Positions 43,784 to 53,422 of a stretch of DNA of 64,000 bases are shown here, in pieces (the stretch's first letter is position 1; each line of letters opens with the position of its first letter). The notes beneath the pieces are model-generated. The model was given only the letters and a program-made list of their open reading frames with translations. It ran no database searches and was not told where the DNA came from. Origin of the DNA: Chitinophagaceae bacterium (GTDB lineage Bacteria > Bacteroidota > Bacteroidia > Chitinophagales > UBA10324); the NCBI GenBank assembly GCA_016704325.1, contig JADJAG010000008.1, positions 124,001-188,000 on the forward strand, given 5' to 3'. The position numbers were made by a program, and so were the translations under genes.

Positions 43784-44206
43784 CTAAGCCTGCTCCAGTG
43801 TTGCAATATCAAATTTCTTCATTTTCATAAATGCCTGCATTACCCTTCCTGCTCTTTCCGGATCACCCATCAGCTTAGCAAGAACCGTCGGTACAATTTG
43901 CCACGAAACACCATAGCGGTCTTTCAACCAGCCACACATACTTTCTGCACCACCTTCGGTAAGCTTATCCCAGTAATGATCTATTTCCTCCTGCGTTTCA
44001 CATTCCACAACAAATGAAACGGATTCATTAAACTTGAAATTCGGGCCGCCATTCAGACCCATAAACTGAGTGCCGTTAATCTCAAACCTCACAACCATGG
44101 GAGTATCTACTGTAATCTTTGCATTTTTGAATATGCTACAGTAAAATGCTGCGGCTTCTTTGGCCTGTCCGTTAAACCAGAGGCAGGGATAAATAGTACG
44201 GTTCAT
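43784..44206 (-). CDS. VOC-family protein (PhnB-like)
   Basis: 140 residues matching the PhnB/3-demethylubiquinone methyltransferase-like branch of the vicinal oxygen chelate superfamily: YPCLWFNGQAKEAAAFYCSIF, FEINGTQFMGLNGGPNFKFNESVSFVVECETQEEIDHYWDKL, and WLKDRYGVSWQIVP. Many members have no known reaction. The start overlaps the stop of the upstream DUF1801 gene by four bases, so the two are translationally coupled, a pairing common in Bacteroidota. Confidence 0.9.
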   Translation of the reverse strand: MNRTIYPCLWFNGQAKEAAAFYCSIFKNAKITVDTPMVVRFEINGTQFMGLNGGPNFKFNESVSFVVECETQEEIDHYWDKLTEGGAESMCGWLKDRYGVSWQIVPTVLAKLMGDPERAGRVMQAFMKMKKFDIATLEQA

Positions 44207-44589
44207 TTTTTCATTGATTTTAAAAGTGTTTTCTCCTGATTCTCCTTTAACCTGAACTTAACAATCCTGGCTATCAGTGGCAGGGGCACCGGCTCATCAA
44301 CAGGAAACTGCACGGTGCCTTTTGAAGTTTTATAGGATGCAAGTTCCTTCTTAAAAGCAGCAATGCCACTTGATCCGGGGTAGAATCCAATGTGCTTTTC
44401 ATAGGCAGCAAAATAGACCAGCATACCATTCCATTTATAAGCAGGCATACCATAACTGATGACTTCTTCAGCCTGTGGGGCAGCCTTTTTAATGGTTGCA
44501 CGCAGTTGCTTCAGGCTCTTTTGCGTTTCATTTGGATAACCGGAAATGTATGCATCGGTGTCAACAGGCTTTTGCATCATGGTTTTCAT
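44203..44589 (-). CDS. DUF1801 (YdhG-like) protein
   Basis: 128 residues with the DUF1801 pattern: TDAYISGYPNETQKSLKQLRATIKKAAPQAEEVISYGMPAYKWNG, VYFAAYEKHIGFYPGSSG and a C-terminal KGTVQFPVDEPVPLPLIARIVKFRL. Relatives include an iron chaperone-like frataxin-fold protein of Bacillus, but the function in this group is unproven. First gene of a two-gene unit with the VOC protein. Confidence 0.88.
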   Translation of the reverse strand: MKTMMQKPVDTDAYISGYPNETQKSLKQLRATIKKAAPQAEEVISYGMPAYKWNGMLVYFAAYEKHIGFYPGSSGIAAFKKELASYKTSKGTVQFPVDEPVPLPLIARIVKFRLKENQEKTLLKSMKK

Positions 44590-44639
44590 ATCTCAAATAT
44601 AAATCAAATACGTTGATTATGAAACCAACCTATTAAGAT

Positions 44640-44904
44640 GGGTTTACGACAATTCGTTAATCTTGTCAAGTGATGGTTGGTGGGTTAAATGGTTAAATGG
44701 CTAAATGGTTAAATGGTTAAATGGTTAAATGGTTAAATGGCTAAACTGTTAAATTGTTAAATTGTTGCGGCGAAGCCGATCACTTGCTATTCTGTATTCA
44801 ATATGCTACCTTACTCACTTACTCAAATACTCACTACTCACTACTCACTACTCACTACTCACTACTCACTACTCACTACTCATTACTCAATACTCAGTAA
44901 ACCC
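44640..44904 (-). mobile_element. non-autonomous element family A, copy 2
   Basis: 265 bp, inverted relative to copy 1, from GGGTTTACGACAA to CAGTAAACCC, with a perfect 8-bp flanking duplication ATTAAGAT (44632-44639, 44905-44912). It contains six or more GTTAAATG octamers, CGGCGAAGCCGATCACTTG and an expanded ACTCACT heptad run (about nine units), which explains its larger size. Confidence 0.85.
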
Positions 44905-44957
44905 ATTAAGATGATGTTTCTGAAAAACAGAACAATCGTCATCCTAACTTCAATAAC

Positions 44958-45806
44958 TCAATCAATCACAAAAATCTGATCGAACAGTGCTGACCGCATC
45001 AACTTAGAATCAGGTTTAGTTCTACCATCCGGATTCTTCTCAATCTGAACTAACCCAAACCAATCTAAGAACCGTTCAAACGTTCTTAAGCTATAGCAAT
45101 CATGGAACTGGCTTTCGGCGGAAGTGTACACTTCATCAGCAAAATGATCTATTAAGTCGGGTATTGCCTTTAAATAAGCGGATGAATAAAACTCTGATGG
45201 CAACAACTTATCACCAAAACGATCCATCAAATACATCGAATAGCCAAAACCGAATTGTCCTACAGGATAATTAATGTAATAGTCATTAAATCCCCAATTA
45301 AATTCTAAACAGTACGATCTAAAAATAGCCTTAAACAATTCCACCCTATTCTCTGCTTTCAACAACATCGTTCCTTGGGCTGTAATAACAATTTTCCCTT
45401 TGGACAATTTAACAAGACCTGCCATGTTGGCCGTTACTCTTGCTGATCCTATTTGAGGCCAATGATGCTCTTGCCAAACTTTAAAATAATCATTCTCAAT
45501 GTACCACTCAGCGGCAAACCCATGGCTATATAATTCTAATAACACTTTTCTTTGAAGAGCGCCGGAAGGTGTTAGCTTCATTCTCTTTTCGCGCTGAACT
45601 ACTTTAACAAATGCTTCTGCAAGTCTGAAAAATGGAATTTTATCCAAGGTGGCGTCACTAATATCCGGACGAAACTGAATAGGTGATCGTTCTTCAAATG
45701 TATCATACATAAGATGATCCATTTCATTTGGAGTAAGTCCGTAAAAAATATCCAATGGGGTATTGTTCCGGAGGAGTATCGTGGCTTCAATGTCAGATCG
45801 TTTCAT
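44958..45806 (-). CDS. protein of unknown function (282 aa)
   Basis: No signal peptide or membrane segment. The N-terminal DIEATILLRNNTPLDIFYGLTPNEM and YDTFEERSPIQFRPDIS are followed by helical regions, a segment LVKLSKGKIVITAQGTMLLK with a winged-helix feel, and C-terminal YSLRTFERFLDWFGLVQIEKN. It is similar in style to conserved Bacteroidota proteins with helical repeats, but I cannot name the family. It is monocistronic and sits between the element copy 2 and a SdiA-regulated family gene. Confidence 0.6.
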   Translation of the reverse strand: MKRSDIEATILLRNNTPLDIFYGLTPNEMDHLMYDTFEERSPIQFRPDISDATLDKIPFFRLAEAFVKVVQREKRMKLTPSGALQRKVLLELYSHGFAAEWYIENDYFKVWQEHHWPQIGSARVTANMAGLVKLSKGKIVITAQGTMLLKAENRVELFKAIFRSYCLEFNWGFNDYYINYPVGQFGFGYSMYLMDRFGDKLLPSEFYSSAYLKAIPDLIDHFADEVYTSAESQFHDCYSLRTFERFLDWFGLVQIEKNPDGRTKPDSKLMRSALFDQIFVID

Positions 45807-45943
45807 ATCCTACAGATGTTCAGTTGATTCTATTAGAAAACGTCACACAATATGATACCAAAACATCAAGTGTTGCATAAATTTAGCCTTTTAAAAATTA
45901 CGCGCATAAAAAAGTTGCAGTAGCTGAAACTGTTGATACAGAA

Positions 45944-46807
45944 CTAAGGCTTCATCTCAAAAACATACAAGTTTGGTGTTTTGCCTGCTGCCTCATTGGT
46001 AATAATCATCGTTCCGTTACGCAGGAAGGTAATGCCTTCCGCTTTGGCAAATCGTTCTATACTGAGTGTTCTCATATGCAGTATTTCACCCTTCCGGTTT
46101 ATGACAATCAATAATTGATCTGCTGCAGAAATAACATACAAATCATCTGTTACCGGATGCACTGCAAGACTTGCCGGTCGGAAATTAAAAGGTTTTGTTG
46201 CACCTTTAGTAGTCAACCCTTCCTGCTTAATACCGGATACCTTCGCACTTGCTGCGAGGTGTTCCACGTTGATACTGTAAACAGGCTGATCCTTAATTTT
46301 CTTTGTTGTTAAGTCATAACCATAAATAAACCGTTCTGATTTTTCATCATGATTCTGAGGTTTGCTTTTTGCTGCAATCAGTAACCGGTTATTTCCCGGA
46401 TCATAGCAAAGCCCTTCATTATTGGAAGTGGCCAGCGACAACCTGCTATGGATGAATGAACTCTTGTTCGTTGGAAAATCATTCCATTCCGTCAGGCGAC
46501 CATCACTTCTCAATATATAAAGCGACTTTCCGGTATAGGTCAGTCCTTCAAAATCTCCCACACTATCGAAACGATGCTGGGAAACCATCTCCCCACTCCT
46601 GAAATTATAAATGAAAACGATTCCCAACTCATCCTGCACACAGGCAATATGATCGTTGTCAATATCAGTCAATCCGGAAATTTCATTTAGAACTGCCGGC
46701 AGCTGATGTGTTATGTCGGGCTTATCGAGATCATAATTGAATTTAGTTTGTCCAAAACAATTAACAGCTGACTGTTGAAGTAACACCAGGAAAAATATTT
46801 TTCTCAT
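45944..46807 (-). CDS. SdiA-regulated family protein (beta-propeller)
   Basis: 287 residues from the ATG at 46807, which starts a clean signal peptide (RKIFFLVLLQQSAVNCFGQ); an ATG at 46852 would add 15 untypical residues. The body has LNEISGLTDIDNDHIACVQDELGIVFIYN, GDFEGLTYTGKSLYILRSDGRL, NNEGLCYDPGNNRLLIAAKS and AKAEGITFLRNGTMIITNEA, the pattern of SdiA-regulated proteins, related to esterase-like phytases. It is probably exported to the periplasm. Activity is unknown. Confidence 0.85.
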   Translation of the reverse strand: MRKIFFLVLLQQSAVNCFGQTKFNYDLDKPDITHQLPAVLNEISGLTDIDNDHIACVQDELGIVFIYNFRSGEMVSQHRFDSVGDFEGLTYTGKSLYILRSDGRLTEWNDFPTNKSSFIHSRLSLATSNNEGLCYDPGNNRLLIAAKSKPQNHDEKSERFIYGYDLTTKKIKDQPVYSINVEHLAASAKVSGIKQEGLTTKGATKPFNFRPASLAVHPVTDDLYVISAADQLLIVINRKGEILHMRTLSIERFAKAEGITFLRNGTMIITNEAAGKTPNLYVFEMKP

Positions 46808-47142
46808 TGAGGCAGTTTTATGTGAATTTATAGCAATTGTAAATGCTCCCATCCTTCCGGATTTGATACATGGTGTGCATTCCGTCCATTACAATCAAAA
46901 TAACATGAATTATTCAGGTTCTTCAAAAAAGCGCAAATAAATATGCTAACTCAGGTCTGCACTTTTGTTCAGCAGCAAATTATGAGGCAAACAAACGGGT
47001 TCAATGGGAGCTTCTACTTACCGGAGAATCCATCATACCAGTTCTTGTATACACACTGCGCATTGCTCACTATGTTCAGAATTGAATTGATACAATACAA
47101 ATCCAGGGCGATCAATTCGCAAATTTCTTTCAGCCGGATTAA

Positions 47143-48468
47143 TTACTTACTGATTGTATTTTTATAAATCACCCCGTCTTTAATAATCAACAGAATTGCT
47201 TTATCATAATCCTCCAATATTTTCAAATTCACAAGCGGATTGCCGTCTATCAACAAAACATCGGCATAAGCTCCTTCTTCAATTACACCGAGTTTGTTAG
47301 GATAAGGATTACGGGGCCCGCTCATGGCAAGTAATTGTGCGTTAGTTGATGTTGCCATTTTCAAAATTTCATAAGAAGTATACCATTTCAATAGTTTTGT
47401 CAGATCACCGGCCCTGTTTGCTGCATGTTTGGGTTGAAAAAGACAGTCTGTTCCAAATGCCGTTTTAACATTGTACTTCTTTGCAAAGAGGTAGGCACTA
47501 TCCGTTCCGCGCATCATCGTTTGTTGTTTAATACGGTTTGGAGATCCTTCCGCATAAGCACTTTCCCCTTCATCTGTAAAAGGCTGAAGGCTTAACCAGG
47601 CTCCTCTATCTGCAACCATCTTTGCCGTGGCATCATCAATAAGTTGTGCATGGTCTATACAAACTACGCCCGCACGCAACGCAGTTTGTATTGCCCTTGG
47701 CGTATAAGCATGCACTGTCACATAGGTGCCCCAATTTTCAGCGGCATCAACAGCAGCCTTCATTTCCTCTTCTGTAAACTGAGATACATCCAATGGATCA
47801 TAATAGGAGGAAACGCCGCCACCTGCTGCCAGTTTTATCTGTGTGGCACCCAGGCGAAGCTGTTCTCTTACCCGTTTCAGCACCTGATCTTCGCCATCAG
47901 CAATCATTCCAAAATTAAAGCGCTCTGTAAAATCAAGATTTGCCGCAGCATCCCTTGGAACATCATTGGGAGAAAGAAAATCACCATGACCACCTGTTTG
48001 GGAGATCATCGCTCCGGAAGGATAAATTCTTGGTCCTGCAATTAATCCTATGTCAATCGCTTTCTGCAAACCAAATGATGGACCGGATAAATCCCTGAAT
48101 GTTGTAAAGCCCTGCAGCAGGTCCTTCTCAGCAGATTTAACCGCATTAATAGTGATAAACTGAATATCGCTGTTCATCAGCTCCATGATGCTTAAAGATT
48201 CCATCATGATATGGGTGTGGGCATCAATCAATCCTGGCATCAGAAATTTCCCCTTGCCATCAATGATCATTGTTTCTCCGCTTTTATTAGTTGGAATGGG
48301 CGCAGTAGAAATCTTGCTTATGAGATTATTTACAATGAGCACATTACCGGTAATGGTTTTTTCATCCTTACCATTAAAAATCTGAACGTTATTTATCAGA
48401 ACTGATTTTTGAGCCATTGCAAAAAGTACACTCAGTAAGATGGCAAATGTTAGCAGGTGCCTTTTCAT
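47143..48468 (-). CDS. exported amidohydrolase (imidazolonepropionase-like)
   Basis: 441 residues. Signal peptide ending SVLFAMAQ. Metal-dependent hydrolase pattern: FLMPGLIDAHTHI (HxH metal ligands about residues 86-88), TTFRDLSG, QIKLAAGGG (bridging Lys), YVTVHAYTPRAI (His), VVCIDHAQLID (His) and TAFGTDCLFQP (Asp), then a closing IEEGAYADVLLIDGNPLVNL. All ligands are present. The family includes imidazolonepropionases, prolidase-like enzymes and aryldialkyl phosphatases; the substrate cannot be told from sequence. Confidence 0.9.
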   Translation of the reverse strand: MKRHLLTFAILLSVLFAMAQKSVLINNVQIFNGKDEKTITGNVLIVNNLISKISTAPIPTNKSGETMIIDGKGKFLMPGLIDAHTHIMMESLSIMELMNSDIQFITINAVKSAEKDLLQGFTTFRDLSGPSFGLQKAIDIGLIAGPRIYPSGAMISQTGGHGDFLSPNDVPRDAAANLDFTERFNFGMIADGEDQVLKRVREQLRLGATQIKLAAGGGVSSYYDPLDVSQFTEEEMKAAVDAAENWGTYVTVHAYTPRAIQTALRAGVVCIDHAQLIDDATAKMVADRGAWLSLQPFTDEGESAYAEGSPNRIKQQTMMRGTDSAYLFAKKYNVKTAFGTDCLFQPKHAANRAGDLTKLLKWYTSYEILKMATSTNAQLLAMSGPRNPYPNKLGVIEEGAYADVLLIDGNPLVNLKILEDYDKAILLIIKDGVIYKNTISK

Positions 48469-48622
48469 TTTGTTAGGTATGTTTTATCAGTGAACATTTA
48501 AAAAAATAATTCATGCCCTTCCTTTGCACAGGCTCATAACCATACCAGGCAACGGTTCAACACTTGGCGAAGAAACGGATTTTGGACTACAAAACTCAAT
48601 CAATTATTGAACAGTGAAATTA

Positions 48623-49327
48623 CTACAGGTGTTGACTACCATTGATGCTACTTCGTCTTTCATTAATAAATTTTCTGAAAATCACGAGGTGGGAAAGCAA
48701 AACTAAAGGTACCACACAGGATGGCAGCCAGTTAAAAGGAAAATATAATACAGCAATATTGGGTTGGTCAAAAGCAAACTGCTGAAATGGAAAGGGTGCC
48801 GATAGAATTGCAACAACCACTATGTTAATCAGGAGTGCAAGGCAGATGAAATTCCAAATCAAAATTACCTTTCTGTCCAATTGTTTTGTTACAAAACCGA
48901 AGTAAAAAATAATCGGAGCAGTCAAACCCGATAAGATGTCAAAATTTCTGCCCTCGAAAGTCATCAGTACAGGAACCGATTTATTTATGAATAACCAAAA
49001 AAGAACTATTTCAACCGGAATTCTAATGGTGTGCAAAATCGTTAATGTCTTTGCGTCTAAACTATCAAGGTATTGCCTGCCCTTTTTAGTTGTAAAAAGT
49101 CCGATGATGAAAAGCATCGGTGGCAAAACTAAAAGCATAAATCCTGGCGGAATACTATCCGTAACTGTATAAAAACCGGAAAGTCCAATGAAGGTCTGTA
49201 ATACCAACCATCCAAGTAAAATAAATATTGTCGCTTTTGAGTTGTTGGTTGCTTTGTAAAAAACACCAACTGTTAGAATTGTAGTCAGTACGAAAACTAT
49301 ACTTATGTAAGCAGGCAAATTTTCCAT
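48623..49327 (-). CDS. membrane protein of unknown function
   Basis: 234 residues with about six to seven hydrophobic helices (LPAYISIVFVLTTILTVGVF, TIFILLGWLVLQTFIGLSGF, GFMLLVLPPMLFIIGLF, IRIPVEIVLFWLFI, LTAPIIFYFGFV, VILIWNFICLALLINIVVVA, WLPSCVVPLVLLSHLVIF). It has no soluble domain. It resembles hypothetical membrane proteins common in Bacteroidota, without known function. Confidence 0.7.
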   Translation of the reverse strand: MENLPAYISIVFVLTTILTVGVFYKATNNSKATIFILLGWLVLQTFIGLSGFYTVTDSIPPGFMLLVLPPMLFIIGLFTTKKGRQYLDSLDAKTLTILHTIRIPVEIVLFWLFINKSVPVLMTFEGRNFDILSGLTAPIIFYFGFVTKQLDRKVILIWNFICLALLINIVVVAILSAPFPFQQFAFDQPNIAVLYFPFNWLPSCVVPLVLLSHLVIFRKFINERRSSINGSQHL

Positions 49328-49514
49328 TAATTGAATTTCCTTAAAAAATAACAGCTTTCAATTCAATTTCAAAAACGTTTTTTACTTCTTATTTCATTAT
49401 CCTTTCAAGCTAACCTATTAAAATCGCTTAGTAAGCTGCTTTAGACTGAAAATTACGCTGCGGAAACATTCTCCGGTTAAACCGCAACCCTTTATTACAG
49501 TTTTCTTCATTTGT

Positions 49515-49919
49515 CTATTTAATCATCACACCCCTTTTCCCAATCATCGGTACTTCTGTAAAATTATCTTCGACAATACTTTCTGTTACGAAGACATACC
49601 GTTTGTCGAAGAGCGTGCCCTCGTACCAGAAACTCACCCAAAACTCATTGGTTATACCAAAGAGGCGTTCATCAATCCATTCAATCTTCACGAAGTCATG
49701 CCCGTTTATCTTTTCGAAGAACTGCCTCAGCGTGCTTGTCTTTATATTCCGGCCTTCCAAATTGCCATAACCATTAGAGCTGATCAATACCCCATCGATA
49801 GGTTGCTCTTTTAAATTGATGAGATATACATTCCATTCCTGCATACCCTGTGCATCATCTTCCGGTACTACGGCAACTGCGATGTCTTCCACACGTTCTA
49901 TCAATATATCTTTAATCAT
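49515..49919 (-). CDS. hypothetical protein (134 aa)
   Basis: Soluble, acidic. IERVEDIAVAVVPED, EWNVYLINLKEQPIDGVLISSNGYG, FFEKINGHDFVKIEWID, and EFWVSFWYEGTLFDKRYVFVTESI suggest an all-beta fold. The same organisation occurs in conserved Bacteroidota proteins of unknown function; I assign none. It is monocistronic. Confidence 0.65.
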   Translation of the reverse strand: MIKDILIERVEDIAVAVVPEDDAQGMQEWNVYLINLKEQPIDGVLISSNGYGNLEGRNIKTSTLRQFFEKINGHDFVKIEWIDERLFGITNEFWVSFWYEGTLFDKRYVFVTESIVEDNFTEVPMIGKRGVMIK

Positions 49920-49970
49920 AGTATGACTCTGTTATGATTTTTTGTGAATTCAATTTAAATAGATCCCTAT

Positions 49971-50200
49971 AGGGTGCATACCAAATTGTCGCGCAAGTAC
50001 TGTTTAACTATTTGGTTATATGGAACCGTACCTCACAAAGAGATCATGTTTCAATTGGATTATTTGTCTCGCAAAGGTCGCAAAGCCCGCAAAGAAAAAC
50101 TACTTAATCCAGCACTGCGTGCTTTGCGTCCTATACGTGCTGGTTTTAGAAGGCCCTTTTTAAGATAAAGTAATGAGCAGCGACAATTTGGTATGCACCC
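49971..50200. mobile_element. non-autonomous element B with 21-bp terminal inverted repeats
   Basis: About 230 bp. The outer 21 bases at 49972-49992 and 50180-50200 are perfect inverted repeats (GGGTGCATACCAAATTG start). Flanks ATCCCTAT (49963-49970) and ATCCCTGT (50201-50208) look like an 8-bp target duplication with one difference. The interior has CGCAAAGGTCGCAAAGCCCG heptad-like repeats. A 64-codon open frame through it (RKGRKARKEK) reflects these repeats and is not a gene. Confidence 0.75.
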
Positions 50201-50345
50201 ATCCCTGTCAATTCAATCGAAGCCATCATGCTGCATTCATTTACACATTTTTAAACCTTTTCAACATCATGAAACAAGTCCGGAATGACTTCCATTATTC
50301 TGAGATGCGTTTCAACGATTCAAAGTTCTCTCGCTTTTAATTAAT

Positions 50346-51479
50346 TCAAAAACTGGCCATCGCCCAATCCACCATGTCATAGACTTCCTTATAAGCCGTT
50401 AGCATTTTCTGCCCCCGTAAATGCCCAAGCCGTACAATCACCATATGCTTATCAGGAATGCAAATGATCCACTGCCCGTTAATGCCACGTGCATAAAAAA
50501 CATTTCCACGTTCAGGCATCAGCCACCATTGGTAACCATAGTAGTTAGTGGCCATTCCCGTTTCATCCGGCAAACCAACAGGTTGCAATGCTTCTTTAAT
50601 ATATTCCTCCGGAACCAGTTGCCTGCCCTTCCAGTTGCCATTGTGCAACATCAAATTACCAATACGTGCGAAATCGCGTGCATTTGTATTGAAGCAGCAA
50701 TAGGCTTTTTCTATTCCACCCTTGTGATCAAGTGACCATAGCGCATCATGCTCTGCTCCCATAGGCTTCCATAATTTTTCAGAAGCATAGACGCTGACAG
50801 ATTTCCCGGTGGCAGCTTTTAATACCAGCGACAGCAATTGCGTATCACCACTTCGGTAGCTGTACGACTTTCCCGGGCTACCTTGCAATTGCAACGACAT
50901 AACTTGTTCATGCAAATCGGTGCCGTAATATCCTTTCGTAGTTTGAGAAAACAAACCGGAATAGCTTTCATCCCAACTGGAATTACTCGACATCATCAGC
51001 AATTGCCGTACCGTTACATTACCCATTTCAGGATGTTTGAAATCGTGAATGTATTTCCCAATCGGATCGTCTAAAGATCTGATTTTTCTTTCACCCAATG
51101 CAATACCGGTAAGTATGCTGATAATTGATTTCGCAACAGAAAAAGAATTAGACAAGGAAGCTTCATGGTATCCGTCCCAATATTCCTCAAAACAAATCGA
51201 ATCATCCTTTATCACCACAAAGGCTACTGACCTGATGGAATCAAGCTGTCGTTGCAATGATGGGAAAGACTTAATGTTATTATATGTTTTGGAAACCGGC
51301 CAGGGTTGTGGCATGCCTGCCTTAACGGTATCATTGGGAAACAATAAGTAGTCGTCGATGTCTGCATAGTTATAAACTATTGCTTTATACACGTAGTTGT
51401 TTCCTGTAATGGTGGTGTAACCATACAGCAATACCACTAGCAGCACGATTACTGCAAAAATCCATTTCAGTATCTTCAT
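50346..51479 (-). CDS. serine hydrolase (class C beta-lactamase family), membrane-anchored
   Basis: 377 residues. An N-terminal hydrophobic anchor (LKWIFAVIVLLVVLLYGY) is followed by the catalytic region: SFSVAKSIISILTGIAL carries an intact SxxK (about residue 113), YSYRSGDTQLLSLVL the YxS, and GINGQWIICIPDKHMVIV the final block. In contrast to the protein at 22199, the nucleophile and lysine are present. Members include D-alanyl carboxypeptidases and esterases acting in the periplasm; the substrate is unknown. Confidence 0.88.
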   Translation of the reverse strand: MKILKWIFAVIVLLVVLLYGYTTITGNNYVYKAIVYNYADIDDYLLFPNDTVKAGMPQPWPVSKTYNNIKSFPSLQRQLDSIRSVAFVVIKDDSICFEEYWDGYHEASLSNSFSVAKSIISILTGIALGERKIRSLDDPIGKYIHDFKHPEMGNVTVRQLLMMSSNSSWDESYSGLFSQTTKGYYGTDLHEQVMSLQLQGSPGKSYSYRSGDTQLLSLVLKAATGKSVSVYASEKLWKPMGAEHDALWSLDHKGGIEKAYCCFNTNARDFARIGNLMLHNGNWKGRQLVPEEYIKEALQPVGLPDETGMATNYYGYQWWLMPERGNVFYARGINGQWIICIPDKHMVIVRLGHLRGQKMLTAYKEVYDMVDWAMASF

Positions 51480-51544
51480 TCCTGGCGGGAAGGTTTATCT
51501 TCTTTTATCCGGATGGCTCAAAATTATGAGCGAAAGCCTTGCAG

Positions 51545-52300
51545 TTAACCATTTACAAGGTCTGCATTAAACAATCGCGCAAAATGATACTTCAGCTTGT
51601 TCTTCACTTCTTCCATATTCAATTCACGTGACAGCTCTTTTTGCATAGAGGTAACACTCTTATCGGTAATACCACAGGGAATGATGTGATTAAAGAGGCT
51701 GAGGTCAGTATTTACATTAAAAGCAAATCCATGCATCGTCACCCAACGACTGCAGCGTACACCAATGGCGCAGATCTTGCGGGCACGGGATGGACTTTCC
51801 GGTTCGAGCCATACGCCAGTCTCCCCAACGGAGCGACCGCCTTTTATTCCATACTCCGCCAAAGTTTGTATCACCGACTCTTCCAGTAAGCGAAGGTACT
51901 TTCCGATGTCGGTAAAAAAGTAATCGAGGTCAATGATTGGGTAACCTACAATCTGGCCCGGGCCGTGGTAAGTAATATCGCCGCCCCTGTTGATCTTGAA
52001 GAAAGAGATGTTATGTTCCTTTAATGCAGCTTCATTAATAAGCAGGTTATTCATGGAGCCGCTCTTACCTAATGTAAATACATGAGGATGCTCACAATAA
52101 AGCAGGTAATGTTTAGGGAAGAATGGGGTGTTAGGCGCATTGCGGTGCGCAATCTTACGGTTGATAATATCAGCAAAAAGTTTTTCCTGGTAGTCCCATG
52201 CATCTTTATATTCAATATTTCCCAGGTCACGAAATTCGATGCTTTGTCTGGCAGGTGTTTCCAATGCAACAGGTTCCGGTAAGGTAGTCAGGTTCTCCAT
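51545..52300 (-). CDS. lipB: lipoyl(octanoyl) transferase
   Basis: 251 residues. Transfers octanoyl from acyl carrier protein to lipoyl domains. The family blocks are HPHVFTLGKSG, NRGGDITYHGPGQIVGYPI, the catalytic Lys in KICAIGVRCSRWVTMHGFAFNV and the catalytic Cys in IPCGITDKSVTS. An extra N-terminal part of about 20 residues precedes the catalytic domain. It starts about 110 bp from the phosphoglucose/phosphomannose isomerase gene, with the isomerase terminator between them. Confidence 0.95.
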   Translation of the reverse strand: MENLTTLPEPVALETPARQSIEFRDLGNIEYKDAWDYQEKLFADIINRKIAHRNAPNTPFFPKHYLLYCEHPHVFTLGKSGSMNNLLINEAALKEHNISFFKINRGGDITYHGPGQIVGYPIIDLDYFFTDIGKYLRLLEESVIQTLAEYGIKGGRSVGETGVWLEPESPSRARKICAIGVRCSRWVTMHGFAFNVNTDLSLFNHIIPCGITDKSVTSMQKELSRELNMEEVKNKLKYHFARLFNADLVNG

Positions 52301-52366
52301 TCACGAGGTGGTTTGCCGGCTTAACAACTTTCTGCCGCTTACAGTTTAGTTCAGGCAAAAAAAATT

Positions 52367-52392
52367 CCCCGCCCGTTTCTTCAAGCGGGGAA
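52367..52392 (-). terminator. rho-independent terminator after PGI/PMI gene
   Basis: On the minus strand TTCCCCGC pairs with GCGGGGAA around a short loop and is followed by eight T. It lies 17 bp past the isomerase stop codon and separates that transcript from lipB. Confidence 0.85.
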
Positions 52393-52408
52393 ATGAAAAA
52401 AGCAGTCG

Positions 52409-53389
52409 CTAATTCGCCAGTTCGGCTTTCAGGTATTCAATCACATTTACTTCCACAGGGTCTACTTTCCTGATTTCTGCAAGGAAGTAAGAAACCCAGT
52501 CGCCGAGGTGAATCAGGAATAATGATTTTTCAATGAAGCTGTCGCCCTTAGAATAGATCTCAATAATATTTGGTGTGTATTGGGAAATGATATTCTTCGC
52601 AATATTCATCCGTTGCTGAATGCGGGAGTAGTCTGTATCATTGCGCAACAAAATGACAGCATACTTGCCGGGAGCCCGCCATCCAACCAGTTCATTGTGA
52701 TTCATTTCCGGAATCACATGATGCCAGCAAAGCACTTTTGAATTCTCATTCAGCTGTTGCCTCCACCGCATAGATACCGCTTCCATATTCGCAGCGCTAT
52801 ATAGCACAATCATTTTCTTATTAATTTTCTTCGCTATCGATTTCGCCTGCTTTATTATCCGCTTCTCTTCCTTATCAAGATGGGAGATCGCTTCCTTAAT
52901 ACCTACTATGAAGCCATCATCTATGAGATTATAATAGCTGAGTACAAACAATTGCTGAATAAAAGAATAAGCAAGGCAGGCTCTCGGTGGCATTCCCCCG
53001 GGAATAATCACCACATCCAATGCCGCCTTCTTTGCTAAAGCAACCATAGAACCACCGGATGTTATGCAGATGATCTTGCAGGTTCTTTTAATGCCGTCTT
53101 CCATGGCATGCAGGGTTTCCTCCGTATTGCCAGAGTAAGATGATACAATCAGCAGGGTATGCTCATCGGCAAATTCAGGCAGGGAATAATCTTTACAAAC
53201 CACAAAGGGCAGTTTCATTTTTGCGGAAATGAGTTCTGCAACCAGGTTAGCTCCGATGCCGGAACCACCCAAGCCAGCGACTACCACATTGCGTATCTCC
53301 TTATGCCTGGGAGATAACTTCACCGCTTTTCCAATCTCTATGGCTTCTGCCATTTGTTTCGTAAAATTGGCAATCAGATTATCCATCAT
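52409..53389 (-). CDS. bifunctional phosphoglucose/phosphomannose isomerase
   Basis: 326 residues, the short PGI/PMI form found in Archaea and Bacteroidota. SIS-type blocks are NVVVAGLGGSGIGANLVAEL, LLIVSSYSGNTEETLHAM, VVIIPGGMPPRACLAYS and the catalytic-type PEMNHNELVGW. It interconverts fructose 6-phosphate with glucose 6-phosphate and mannose 6-phosphate. A gene start of the YraN protein lies divergently 34 bp away, so they share a promoter region. The short leader suggests overlapping promoters. Confidence 0.93.
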   Translation of the reverse strand: MMDNLIANFTKQMAEAIEIGKAVKLSPRHKEIRNVVVAGLGGSGIGANLVAELISAKMKLPFVVCKDYSLPEFADEHTLLIVSSYSGNTEETLHAMEDGIKRTCKIICITSGGSMVALAKKAALDVVIIPGGMPPRACLAYSFIQQLFVLSYYNLIDDGFIVGIKEAISHLDKEEKRIIKQAKSIAKKINKKMIVLYSAANMEAVSMRWRQQLNENSKVLCWHHVIPEMNHNELVGWRAPGKYAVILLRNDTDYSRIQQRMNIAKNIISQYTPNIIEIYSKGDSFIEKSLFLIHLGDWVSYFLAEIRKVDPVEVNVIEYLKAELAN

Positions 53390-53422
53390 AATTTCTTAAT
53401 TTTAGTTACAATTTTCGATTCA

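Noticed and set aside
44694..44900. Short direct repeats (GTTAAATG, ACTCACT) resembling a minisatellite or CRISPR
   Set aside because: They are contiguous microsatellites inside an element with inverted ends and an 8-bp target duplication.
49974..50168. 64-codon open frame rich in Arg/Lys (RKGRKARKEK)
   Set aside because: It starts inside the terminal inverted repeat and only reflects CGCAAAG-type repeats of the element.
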